A DNA stretch of 64,000 bases. It comes from Lithobates sylvaticus. Lineage: Eukaryota; Chordata; Amphibia; Anura; Ranidae. Under the pieces are notes generated by a model. The model did not search any database. It was given only the letters and a program-made list of their open reading frames with translations, and was not told the origin of the DNA. Below are positions 1 to 11,320 of this stretch, one piece after another. The stretch covers positions 241,032,715-241,096,714 of the forward strand of contig CM053027.1 in assembly GCA_028564925.1 (NCBI GenBank). The letters run 5' to 3'. Both the position numbers and the translations under genes were made by a program. How positions within the stretch are numbered: position 1 is the first letter of the stretch; every line of letters begins with the position of its first letter.

Positions 1-1140
1 CCTGTTAGGACAGGGGAGCCTGAGAAAAACATGGAAGACATGGGGGGGGGGGGGACAAATGTTCTTCTTAACTTCCACCACACCGCTGTGCTCAATGTGT
101 CCACTCCCATAGAAAACTCACTCACCAAATTTTGATGCCTGCACTTTCGCAACAGGCAAAAACGCTTAAAAGGTCTCAAACAGCCGATCAGTGGTTCTCC
201 CGTATTATCCTCTCAGTGTTACAATGTTGACCCACATGTAAATTAAAAAGTGCTCCAATAGTGTAATTCGGTAAAAAAATTTATAAAAAAGCACAAATAA
301 AAGCTTCAACCGATTCACTCACATTTTAAAAGATTAAAACCAGCAGAAATGAATCTAAGTTTACCACAGCAGATTCCATTTCAAAGTATCCAACACTGCA
401 AAATCGACTTTAAAACACAGATGACCAATGGTCACGGCGGACCCGAGGTGTGTACCACAGTACGATCTTGATCTCACACTCTCCCGTTCACCGATATCTT
501 AAATTAAATACACCGTCTCTCTCTGTTTGGCTCAAACGTAAGTAATTACTGCAGATGAATGCCGCTCAGCCACGCCCCCCAACATGTTTCGTCACTACAG
601 GACTTATTCATGGGGTTGGCTGAGCGGTGTGCCATTCAAACTAATATACCCTCCCTTCTCCTCCTCCCATTGGTGGAATATATCCCCCTATCAGATCTAG
701 TCTGATGTGTACAGCGTGCTAGTGCGCGCTCCCGCACAGTCCCCTGCGCACCGTTAACGATTTACGTTGATCCCATCAGACTGGGCCTGCGCACACCTCG
801 CGTTCCGTTTACATCTGGCACTAGGCTTCTCATTATAATTGGGAGTATCGATCATCATCTCATCATTTTACTAGCATATCAGTTTAATCACATAATTCTC
901 ATAATATCGGGATCACCTCGTTCTAGACCCACATAGCGGATACAGGAAGTGTTTTACTACTAAAATGTTTCATACAAATATACTAGGAATTATATTTGTT
1001 ACATATATATAGTAAATTCATCCCCTTTAGAAGTACATATAATTAAAATCAGAATATAAGTATAGAATTGACTATATAAGTATAGGATTAACTATACCCT
1101 ATAAATAAAATAATGAGCATTAATTGAGTGGCTAGACTAA
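1..1140. other. Non-coding sequence, probably tail of PLE-1
   Basis: I see no open reading frame of note and no host exon. It lies downstream (on the - strand) of the PLE-1 endonuclease end and includes the hammerhead-like motif at 562-627, so part of it may be the PLE 3' tail. A 12-base G run lies near position 45, and AT-rich sequence fills 960-1140. Confidence 0.4.
562..627 (-). ncRNA. Hammerhead-ribozyme-like motif of a Penelope element
   Basis: Read on the - strand, an outer stem (GCTCAGCC pairing with GGCTGAGC, then CCCC with GGGG) encloses an ATGAATA-like core, a GTC/GAC stem II, the invariant GAAA and a very short stem III. PLEs are known to carry minimal type-I hammerhead ribozymes in their terminal repeats, and PLE-1 lies just upstream on the same strand. 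The first core box departs from the canonical CTGATGA, so this copy may be decayed and inactive. The assignment rests on order and pairing seen by eye. Confidence 0.4.
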
Positions 1141-1154
1141 AAAAAAAAAAATAT

Positions 1155-1425
<271 letters not shown>

Positions 1426-1591
1426 TACTGGTGTTTAATTCAGTTGGAGTTACACTACAACACTTATTTGCATCACATACTAAATTAAGGGTCATTAACC
1501 GTATTCTAGGTCTGTAAAGCAGATCCCGCACAACTGTAATTAATTATACAGCCCTGATCTCTTCATACTCCACAAAATGAACCTAAATACT

Positions 1592-3355
1592 CTAAAAATC
1601 ATTCAGAAAGCAATTTAAATCAAGCTCAATGTTAAGTCCCCTAGGGGCAAGACACTTAAAGAGGAAGATCCAACGGGTTTCCCTCTGTGACAAATCTCTC
1701 ACCCGATTGGACCCCCTCCAAGAGGGATGTATAGTGTCAATCCGTACGAACTGAAGTAAACTTGCCTTCTGATGTTTCAATTTAAAATGTAGAGATACAC
1801 TATGGAATTGATAGCCTATTCTTATATTGGCGAGGTGTTCAGATATCCGTATTCTCAACATAAAATAGGCCGCATGGGCACCACATCAAGTATACAACGA
1901 ATGACGTGTTGCACGTGATAAATTCCTTTAATGGGGAAACTTTCATTGTCCCCATTAGTTAGTCGTGATACCTCTATTGGATACTTGCACTTTTCTGCAG
2001 TAGATGCACTTCCTACAACAGAAAAAACCTTTCAAGTCTATTCTCATAGTCTTCCCCTGGACGGTCCAAAATTCTTTTAACAACCTGATCACCGAAATTA
2101 GGTGCCCTTTTATAAATGAATTTTGGTTGCTAGGGTAAAATGTCACCCAAGTGTCGATCCCTGAGTAATATATGCCAGTGCTTTCTATATATATCCTCAA
2201 TTTCTCTGTATTGGCAATGAAACCCAGAGAGAAATCTGATTTGGTGAGGATTATCTGATGTCAAGTTATCATCAGTTTTTTTTCTTAAAGCACTGTGCTC
2301 TCGGTAAATAGGCAATTTCATTAATGATCCCACTGACTGCATCATTACCAGAACCCCTTCTGGACAAACCTTTCTTTCAATACATTGGCCTGTTCATGAA
2401 AATCCTCTAGATCCATGCAGTTTCTTCGGACCCGTAGTATTTGTCCTTTTGGTATATTTTTTATCCATGTAGGATGATGACCACTCCTAATGGACAAATA
2501 ACTGTTCTGGTTCATTGGTTTGAAATAAACCTTCGTACTCAGCACATTCATATTTTTCTTAATAGTGACATCAAGAAAATTGACAGAGGTCTCACTGATT
2601 TGAGAGTCCAATCGAATATTATTGGTATTACCGTTTTAAATACAAAAGAAATTCTACCACAGATTCCTCAGACCCCTCCCATATAAACAGGAGGTCGTCG
2701 ATGAACCTGCGGTAGAATTTCAATTGCGGTGGCTGTCTACTAAAAATCCGCCTATCCTCCCACTCTGCCATAAACAGGTTGGCGAGGCTGGGAGCATATT
2801 TTGCTCCCATTGCCACGCCAACCTGCTGGGAGAAGGATTTCCCCCCAAACCAAAAGTAATTGTGTGATACACAAAAATCCAACACCTGACCCAAAAAGTG
2901 TGTTTGCGTGTGTGGGATATCCTCTCGCTTGCTTAGTGCCCAATTAAGGGCTAGAGAGGCATCCTCGTGCTGTATAACAGTATAGAGGGAAGCTACATCA
3001 GCCGTCACTAAAAAAGAAGTGGCGGCTGCATCCAGCTTAATATCCTCCAACTGTAATAATAGATCTGACGTATCTTTTAAATAGGCCCTAGTGGCTTTCA
3101 CACTGGGCTGTAGGAATCTATCCAGATACTCTCCTAATCTAGCTGTCGCAGAGCCAATCCCATTCACAATTGGTCGTGGGGGTGGCTTATGCGCATCCTT
3201 ATGGACCTTGGGCAAAGTATAGATCACTGGTATCCTACATGAGCTGGGAGCAAGATATCTCCTTTCTTTAGCATTTAAAGCGTTAATCTGAAATCCCCAC
3301 TCTACCAGTGTTAATTGAGACATGTATTGTTCTGTTGGATCTGATAATTTCTCAC
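1592..3355 (-). mobile_element. Penelope-like retroelement, PLE-1 (RT plus GIY-YIG end)
   Basis: Reverse transcriptase motifs read in order on the - strand: IPVIYTLPKVHKD, RPIVNGIGS, FLVTADVASLYT, GVAMGAKYAPSLANLFMAEW and the catalytic FIDDLLF box. Downstream come the linker typical of the family (YLSIRSGHHPTW, then IPKGQ..RVRRNC) and a C-terminal segment matching the end of the PLE GIY-YIG endonuclease (HPSWRGSNR, then ISQRET-like SQRETRWI, then GLN). RT followed by GIY-YIG is the hallmark of canonical PLEs, here closest in style to the vertebrate Neptune group. The 5' part is absent: at about 3355 the element meets a fragment of repeat family B. The frame is broken in several places, so this is a fossil copy. 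Confidence 0.85.
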
Positions 3356-3765
3356 TACCCATTGCAGTTACGGAGGCCCTGAAATGTCCAGATAGCACAA
3401 CCCCCCCCCCCCCCCCCCAATTTTGGAAAGTAGACACCCCAAGGTATTTGCCATGAGGCATGGTCATTTTTTTTTTTTTTTTTTTGCAGCTCTCGCTTTT
3501 TGTCACAAAGTTTTGAAAATTGAAAAATTGGTTTTCGGGGTCCTGTACACGGTTAGGCTCCCAAAAAGTCTCACACATGTGGTATCCCCATACTTAGGAG
3601 AAGCAGCAGAATGTATTTTGGGGTGTAATTTCACATATGACCATGGCATGTTTGAGCAATAGATCTTTTAGTGTCAACTTTGTGCAAAAAAAAAAATGTA
3701 ATTTCCCACAACTTGTGGCAAAATATAAAATATTCCATGGACTCAACATGCCTCTCATCAAATAG
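3345..3765 (+). mobile_element. Fragment of TTAA-target element family B
   Basis: It shares long blocks with the full element at 40822-45903, for example AAAGTAGACACCCCAAG, GTCACAAAGTTTTGAAAATT and CACATGTGGTATCCCCATAC, and matches two segments near 44740-44900 and 45145-45390. It contains an 18-base C run. No end repeats are visible, so it is a partial copy lying against PLE-1. Confidence 0.75.
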
Positions 3766-5260
3766 CGAGAGCGCCCTCTGCATGCTTTATTCATTGATGC
3801 TAGTTACTTTTATATGTGATGTACGCAGCTTTTACCTAAGGGTTGATTTTAATTGCATGGTGAATATTATTTAAATAAAAGGTATTACTCTATGTGCGAA
3901 TCTATTTTGCCTTTTATGTTAACCCCCGCATTCCTGGTAAACTATGGTGAGGAGGAAATAGGAGGATTTTCTTTTGTGAATTGCACTGGATATCTGCTTA
4001 ACGAGAGAAATCTTAACCCCTGCTCACCTGGCTATCTTTGTAGCAGGGTTCTTATCCACCTCCTGCGACCGTGCACTAAGAACCCAGCTAGAGTGTGTAA
4101 AGACAGACCAAAGAATTAATACATATACATTCTGGACAGAGCACAAAAGTCCAGTTTTATATGGGCCAATAAGAGGGGACCCAAAAAAGATATATACTCG
4201 CTATGCTCAGAACTAAAAAACAAGTGGCCGGACCTGGGTCTGTATGCCACCCACGTCATGACGGCGTCCTGCCACCATGACTTCTGGGACTTGTAAGCCA
4301 GCTCCTTCACAGGCTCATGGGTGGTGGACCCTCCTTGTCCTCGCTCGCTCAGTGACGTCATGCCGAGCGAGCGGGAGGTATTTATTGCCGGTCACACCAG
4401 CAGACTGTCGGCTGGAGATCAGGGGCCATCGTATGCTTTTACCACTCTGTGCAAGTACACAAACTACTGAAATTTCATATCCGAGTTTCTTACCTACTGA
4501 TCTTTTGGATTCTGTTGATCCATTGAAGGACATCTTATTATATTTGTTGGTTTTAGTTTAGGATTTTTTCTATGGCCCCTGTAGTGCCTAAGTGGACATC
4601 CTGGGTTTTTTCTACCCAAGCAACTTGGGAAATGGTGAGTATATATCTTTTTTTGGGTCTCCTCTTATTGGCCCATATAACTGGACTTTTGTGCTCTGTC
4701 CAGAATGTATTAATTAATTCTTTGGGTTCTTATCTACCTCCTGCAACCGTGCATGGTCTCCCTTGCGCTATCCCTAGCTGGAGCCTTTTTTGACACCCAA
4801 AACCCCCCCTTTTTTGTATCCCCTGGGACCCCAATTTATCCATCTCCTGGTCCGGGATTGATCGAGGTATGTGCTATATATTTTCCTGAAGTCATGACAA
4901 AAGTTTGTTTCTCTTACATTTATGGTTATTATTTGTATAATCCATTGATATTTTGCCTTGTATTTTGTGTTAGAGCTGGATTATTTGGCAAAACATGTTG
5001 GGACTTACCACCTTCCTTTCTTGAAACGCCAGCGACCCAGTATATATACTATGTATTATGTATATGCTCTATATTGGTTTTAATTGAAATTCTTGTTCTT
5101 TCTCTTCCTTTTTATATCAATAAAGAAATTATATTTTTTTATGTAACTATTTATGCATCATTTATTACAAGCACCGTAATAATCCCAATCCTCCTCTTTC
5201 TTGATCTTCACTAGAATGGGATGAGGTACATGATATTCTAGAGACACTCAGATCATCTCC
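3766..5260. repeat. Unclassified region with a ~105-bp inverted repeat
   Basis: The arm at about 4105-4210 (ACATTCTGGACAGAGCACAA ...) returns inverted at about 4630-4735 (... TTGTGCTCTGTCCAGAATGT). A block TCCACCTCCTGCGACCGTGC near 4060 recurs directly, with small changes, near 4735. This suggests an old foldback transposon. No transposase is seen. The 153-codon frame at 4756-5214 has no recognised domain. Confidence 0.5.
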
Positions 5261-6486
5261 TATTGCCTTATGTGTGTTGTGTTTTTATAAGTGACAGTGA
5301 TCAATTGATACTGCACTTGGGTGGGCTAGGCGGAGGGGCTAAGCGCAGGTGCTAGCAGGTATCTGGGCTGATTCTGCTAACGCTGCATTTTTGGGAACCC
5401 TAAACTATTGGGGATGCTAATATAGTTCTGATAAGATCAAAGATATCGATCCGTTCAGACACTATATTACTAAGGGAGGTGTATGGTGCGTGCGTGGGTG
5501 TTGAAACTACTGGCACGAATCTGACGCTGCCTGGGGCAATGCAGACCCTGACTGATGGTAAAACCTAACTGATATCACCCGCTGGGCGATCAGGGGGTTA
5601 AACCTTTATTGGGTAATAATTTCCTGCGGGTGCCCCGACGCTATAAAAAGAACTAACTGACCAGCGTCACCCGTAACACTAATACGGTGATCACTGGTGA
5701 CGGGGTGAAAGGGTTAACTAGGGGCAATCAGGGGGGTTAAAACCTTCATTAGGTAATATATGGGGGTACCTGACGCTATAAAAACCTGACGGTGAGACAA
5801 ATTAACTAACTGGCTAACTAATGTCACCCGTGACACAAATACGGCAATCGGAAAAAAGATCTATTAGTGACACTGGCGACGGGGTGAAAGGGTTAACCGG
5901 GGGATGATCAAGGGGTTAAACCTTTATTAGCCTAGACCTACCTGGGCCTACTACTAACTGCCCTAACACTTATTAAAGTCACAAATTACACTAATGCAGT
6001 GATCAGTGAGAAATCTGAAAACTGCAATTGGTGACACAGTGACAGGGAGTGAATGGGGGTGACTAGTTACATAGTTAGGTTTAAAAAAGACACAAGTCCA
6101 TCCAGTTCAACCACAAAAAAAAACAAAAAAAAAAAACATATATCATACAATCCCATATCATACAATCCCATATACCCCATTCTATACCCACAGTTGATCC
6201 AGAGAAAGGCAAAAAAAAACCCAGCAGAGCATGCTCCAATTTGCTAAAGCAGGGGAAAAAATTCCTTCCTGATCCCCCGAGAGGCAATCGGATTTTCCCC
6301 GGATCAACTTTACCTATAAATGTTGGTACCCAGTTATATTATGTACATTTAGGTAAGTATCCAGGCCTTTCTTAAAGCAATCTACTGAGCTGGCCAGAAC
6401 CACCTCTGCAGGGAGTCTATTCCACATTTTCACAGCTCTTACTGTGAAGAAACCTTTCCGTATTTAGAGATGAAATCTCTTTTCCT

Positions 6487-8640
6487 CTAGACATAGAGTG
6501 CCCCCTTGTCCTCTTTTGTTGACTGTAAAGTGAATAACTCAACACCAAGTTCACTATATGGACCCCTTATATATTTATACATGTTGATCATATCCCCCCT
6601 TAATCTCCTCTTATCAAGGGTGAATAAATTCAGTTCCTCTAATCTTTCCTCATAGCTGAGCTCCTCCATGCCTCATTATCAGTTTGGTTGACCTTCTCTG
6701 CACTCTCTCCAGTTCCCCAATATCCTTTTTGAGAACTGAGTGCCCAAAACTGAACTGCATATTCCAGATGAGGTCTTACTAATGATTTGAACAGGGGCAA
6801 AATGATATCTCTCTCTGGAGTCCATACCTCTCTTAATACAAGAAAGGACTTTGTTCGCTTTGGAAACCGTAGCTTGGCATTGCATGCTATTATTGAGCTT
6901 ATGATCTACCAAAACCCCCAGATCCTTCACTACGGATCCCCCCAGTTGTACTCCCCCTAGCATGTATGATGCATGCATATTCTTGGCCCCCAAGTGAATA
7001 ACTTTACATTTATCAACATTAAACCTCATCTGCCACATAGTCGCCCAATTAGACAGAGCATTGATGTCAGCTTGTAAATTGGAGACCTCCTGTAGGGACT
7101 ATTCCACTGCATAGCTTGGTGTCATCTGCAAAGACAGAAATGTTACTTTTGATCCCAGACCCAATATAATTTATAAAGATATTAAAATGTAAGGGTCCCA
7201 GCACTGAACCTTGGTGTACATCACTGATAACCTTAGACCATTCAGAGTAAGAATCATTAACCACGACTCTCTGAATTCTGTCTTTTAGCCAGTTTTCTAT
7301 CCATTTACAAACCGATATTTCCAAACCTGTAGACCTTACCTTACACATGAGCCGTGTGTGGGCAACTGTATCGAACGCTTTTGCAAAATCCAAGTATACC
7401 ACGTCCACCGCCACCCCTCTGTCCAAGGTTTTACTTACCACCTCATAAAAAGAAATGAGGTTTGTCTGACAACTTCTGTCTTTCATGAACCCATGCTGTC
7501 TGTTGCTTAAAATATTTTTTTCCTGCAAGAACTCTTCTATGTGGTCTTTTTATTAATCTCTCCAGTGTCTTCCCAACTATAGAAGTTAAACTAACAGGTC
7601 TAGAGTTACTTGGTAAAGACTTTGTTCCCTTTTTTAAATATAGGCACCACGTTCGCCCTGCGCCAATCCAGTGGTACTATTCCTGTCATTAATGAGTCCC
7701 TAAAAATTAGATACAATGGCTTTGAAATTACAGCGCTCAATTCTTTTAGGATCCGTGGGTGGATGCCATCAGGTCCAGGTGCTTTATCCACCTTTATTCT
7801 GTCTACATATTTCTGGACCATATCACTTTTGAGCCATTGTGGATTTGGGGCTGTGTCGCTACCACCCCCATTATGGACATGAGCTCCCCAATGCTCCTTT
7901 GTATACACAGAGCTGAAGAAAGTATTTAATAAATTAGCCTTCTCTTTGTCCCCAGTCACCCACTTTAGATTATTTTGTTAAGGGCCTACATGCTCAGACT
8001 TGACCTTTTTACTATTAATATATTTGAAGAATTTTTTGGGGTTTGTCCTACTATCTTTTGCAATCTGTCTTTCGTTTTTAATTTTTGCATCCTTGATCTC
8101 CTTTTTACATATTCTGTTATATTCTTTGTAACATTTAAATGACACTAGTGATCCTTCATTTTTATATTTTTTAAAAGCTCTTTTCTTAGTTTATAGCTTT
8201 TTTAACTTAGTTTTAGCCTTTTAAATTTATTGCCCATGGGAATATACTTTGCAGTGAGTTCACAAACAGTCTTTTTGAAGAATCCCCATTTTCTGTTCTG
8301 TGCCCATTGTTGCCAATATTCTCTCCCAGTCTAAGTTCTGGAGAGCAGCCCTCATCCTTGGAAAATTTGCTCTCTTGAAATTAAGTGTTTTTTTATCTTT
8401 CCCGTATGTGATTTTTGCTTACAGCTAACATTAAATCATGTTCTGGTCACTTCTACCCAGATGTTCCTTTTATCTGAACATCAGTAATATGCTCTGCATG
8501 GTTTGAGGTTACCAGATCCAGCAGAGCATCATTCCTGGTTGGGGCCTCAATAAACTGGACCATAAAATTGTCCTGTAATAGGTTTATAAATTGTTGTCCT
8601 TTTTAACTGTCCCAGCAGTGCCATTACTCCAGTCAATTTC
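6487..8640 (-). pseudogene. CR1 pol remnant (endonuclease end, RT, C-terminus)
   Basis: Separate open pieces at 7606-7959, 7067-7528 and 6679-7038 carry successive RT boxes of one CR1 ORF2 in different frames. 6487-6669 carries the C-terminal RLEELNLFTL..RRLRGDMI block. The order of domains matches CR1 ORF2. Several stops and frame changes separate the pieces, so no full-length protein is possible. Confidence 0.85.
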
Positions 8641-8651
8641 TGGGTAGTTAA

Positions 8652-9111
8652 AGCGGGATTCCACCCTAAAGTGGAACTCCCGCTTTTCGGAACCCTCCCC
8701 CCCTCCGGTGTCACATTTGGCACCTTTCAGGGGGGAGGGGGGTGCAGATACCTGTCTAAGACAGGTATCTGCACCCACTTCCGGCATAAACTCCCGTGGG
8801 AGTTTACGCAAGTTCCTGTCCCGGCGCGCTGTCTGCCGGGACACACACGTGACCCGGCAGACAGCGCTGAAGATTCTCATTGCGCCGCGCGACTCGCGCA
8901 TGCGCAGTAGGGAATCGGGAAGTGAAGCCACTTCCTGATTCCCTCACCGAGAATGGCGCCGGCTACAGCAGAGAGCCGAGCGAGCGATCGGCTTCTGCTG
9001 CCGACACTGCTGGAACCAGGGACAGGTAAGTGTCCATTTTTTAAAAGTCAGCAGCTGCAGTATTTGTAGCTGCTGGCTTTTAAATTTTTTTTTTTACAGT
9101 ACAGTCCCGCT
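8652..9111. mobile_element. TTAA-target MITE inside CR1
   Basis: TTAA is duplicated at 8648-8651 and 9112-9115. The ends are AGCGGGA and TCCCGCT. On both sides the CR1 endonuclease sequence resumes in frame across one TTAA (GDFN / YPEIDW), so the insertion is exact. Internal hairpins include the CTGTCTGCCGGG / CCCGGCAGACAG pair. There is no transposase. TTAA specificity points to piggyBac-type or Kolobok-type mobilisation. Confidence 0.85.
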
Positions 9112-9744
9112 TTAAAATCCCCCATTATTATCACTGTCCCAGCCCTTGCAGCCCTTTCCATCTGTGCAAGGAGCTGAGTACAAGTGTACCTATGTGTACT
9201 GGCGTTAGTATAGTGTTGTGCAACTCATGTTTAGACGTCCTCTCTCCTTTTGCTGGAATTGAAAAGACTCCATGAGGAGAGATGACCTCACTACCCCTGT
9301 CTGTGTTTACACTTACACAAGCAGGGGAAGGATTTCATTCGTCGGGACTGATCAGCAGGTCCAGGCCATAAATCATTGGAGGACAGATTGGTTCTCTAAC
9401 AAACCCGACCGCTGCAGGCACGGGGGGGGGGGGGGCATTTGCCCACCCGTGCCATTCTGCTGACGTATATCAGCGTGCGGTGGTCAGTAAGTGGTTAAAC
9501 ATTGCACAGCCAGCTCTGTAATGTAGATAGTGAAGTAGTAAAGGAATTTTTAGAACATTATAAAAATGTAATAACATAGGTGAAATCCCCCAAAAAATCT
9601 CTCTGAAGGACCCCACCTACACACATTCATAGTAATATGCACAACTGGGATTAACATACATACATAAATTTTGATTGCTCAACACACATTTAGTACCCTG
9701 TATACATCAGAGTGTGAGACCGAGGGCCATAATTTTACAGTTAA

Positions 9745-10111
9745 AGTGGAAGTAAATGCTGTTTTTGAACTTGTACCTACAGGTAATAAGGCTTACTATA
9801 GGTACAGTGAATATCTCCTAAACATGCACGGTTTAGAAGCTATTCACACTGCATGCAGCTGGTGCCATCACTTCAGAGCTCCATGACTCCTGCACGGGAG
9901 TGATGTCATCAGGCCAGAGGCCGCAAACCCGTAAGGAATACTGGATAAAGATCGGAAGCCCTGTCCAAGGTGACAGCTCGCCGCTGGAGGGCTTCATTCT
10001 AAGGTAAGCATTTCATAATGTGCTAGTATACGATGCATACTATTACATTATGCCTTTCCCTTGCAGGTTAAAAAAAAAAAAAAAAAAAATAGGTTGCTGT
10101 TTACTACCTCT
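9745..10111. mobile_element. TTAA-target MITE
   Basis: It is flanked by TTAA (9741-9744 and 10112-10115). The left end AGTGGAAGTAAATGC and the inverted right end AGAGGTAGTAAACAGC match. It contains a 19-base A run near 10071. It is non-coding. Confidence 0.8.
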
Positions 10112-10260
10112 TTAACTTTAAACAATGAACTGCAAAAGTTTTTTTTGCGGTTTCATGGGTGCACACAATCTAGAGACTTGATGTATTTTATTTACTCATC
10201 AGTCTCATCTTTTATATTTTCCAAAAATTGGAGATGATATTGTTTTTATGTACATTTTAA

Positions 10261-10668
10261 AGTAAAATTCCAAGCAAAACCAAATTGCCCTTAAAAATGC
10301 TTCCTTCTCTCTCCTAACATCTATTCTGACTAATCTGTGTAAGAAAGCTCTGGTCTGGTCATATGATCCTCCTTGTGTCAGCCAGCAGCGGCCGCCGGGG
10401 AGAGGAGAAAGCATGCAACAATGGCTGGTAATGCCTGGTTGTGGTGACATAAGCTCCTATGGCCTATCCAGTGTCGCTGTCCCCACCCCCCCCCCCTCTC
10501 CTCTGCAGTCACCACTGGCTAACAGAGGGGAGCTGGCTCAAGGGACTGGACCAGCGGCTGGAAAATAGTTAACTATACCAGTCTATCTTACACAGCTTAG
10601 TCAGAATAGGTGTTAGGAGTGGGAGGCAGCATCTTTCAGAGTAGTTATGTTTTGCCTGGAATTATACT
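10261..10668. mobile_element. TTAA-target MITE
   Basis: It is flanked by TTAA (10257-10260 and 10669-10672). The left end AGTAAAATTCCAAGCAAAAC is matched by the inverted right end AGTATAATTCCAGGCAAAAC. It is non-coding and includes a short C run near 10488. Confidence 0.8.
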
Positions 10669-10927
10669 TTAATATTTAATATCTCATGTAATTGCAGGGT
10701 TAAACTTTTTGGTGGTGTATGAAGAGGAATCTGAGGAAAGTGAACATTCTGGGCAGCTGAGGAACCCCACTGCCTGTATCTACCACTCATCGATGATCTT
10801 CAGCCATGTACTGTACTGAATGTACTGTACTGCGAACATGAAGCTATGGGCTAGTATTGATAGGTGAATGAAGATTGTGTTCAATTTCATATCGCTTGTT
10901 TTTTGCATCAGTTTGAGATGCTTTTAA

Positions 10928-11320
10928 AGTGGTTGTAAACCCTTACAGACCACTTTGACCTACAGGTAAGCCTAGATTAAAGCTTACTTGTAGGTGCAAG
11001 AAATATCTCCTTAACCTACACGTTTAGGAGATATTTTCAAAAAAAACGGGCACCGATGTCTACGGCGCATACGCGCCGTAGACAACCGCGCAGGCGCAGT
11101 GAGCGCGCCGCAAGTAAAGGTGAAGATGCCGTCAATGATGGGTCTGGCGCGCATGCGCCGGAGTGACGGCATCGCGGCTCCGGCCAGTCACAGCGCCGGA
11201 GCCGCGATACCTGGCAGTCACTCCAGGTATCATTGCAGCGACGGAGGAGGTGGCCGAGGACCGCCGAGGGGGCTTCGATCTCAGGTAAGTAATTCATGAT
11301 AAGCTGGTATGCTATGTATC
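10928..11320. mobile_element. TTAA-target MITE, one end only
   Basis: It starts after TTAA at 10924-10927 with AGTGGTTGTAAACCC, a terminus like those of the neighbouring MITEs. It holds a GC-rich core with inverted blocks such as CTACGGCGCATACGCGCCGTAG. I cannot see the matching right end, so the right limit is approximate. Confidence 0.5.

Larger units (their letters stand above)
6062..9187 (-). mobile_element. CR1-like LINE, 5'-truncated
   Basis: On the - strand, an APE-type endonuclease remnant carries IIMGDFN and PEIDW, interrupted by the MITE at 8652-9111. It is followed by linker sequence and reverse transcriptase boxes KAPGPDGIHPRILKEL, VPIFKKG, VVYLDFAKAFDTV, the QGSVLGPL box and FADDTKL, then the C-terminal FNVDKCKVIHLG and KDLGVLVDHKL. 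The 3' end carries the family tail CTAACTATGTAAC near 6064-6075. CR1 inserts by target-primed reverse transcription and usually lacks clear target duplications. ORF1 and most of the endonuclease are missing, and the RT frame is broken by stops and shifts, so it is dead. Confidence 0.88.
5262..9494 (-). mobile_element. TTAA-target element family B, split by a CR1
   Basis: The segment 5262-6060 is the reverse complement of about 41260-42600 of the full B element (shared GGGTTAA/CCCTTTCACC blocks and CACCCACGC region). After the CR1, 9188-9494 continues into the B terminus: GTAGTGTTGTGCA, then TGCCATTCTGCTGACGTA and the end AAGTGG before TTAA at 9495-9498. The two halves are therefore one copy interrupted by the CR1. 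There is no coding capacity. A run of 14 G lies at about 9422. Confidence 0.7.

Noticed and set aside
4753-5214. 153-codon frame with hydrophobic stretches
   Set aside because: Part of AT-rich repeat sequence, with no recognisable domain, no splice context and no good start. Hydrophobicity is expected from T-rich DNA.
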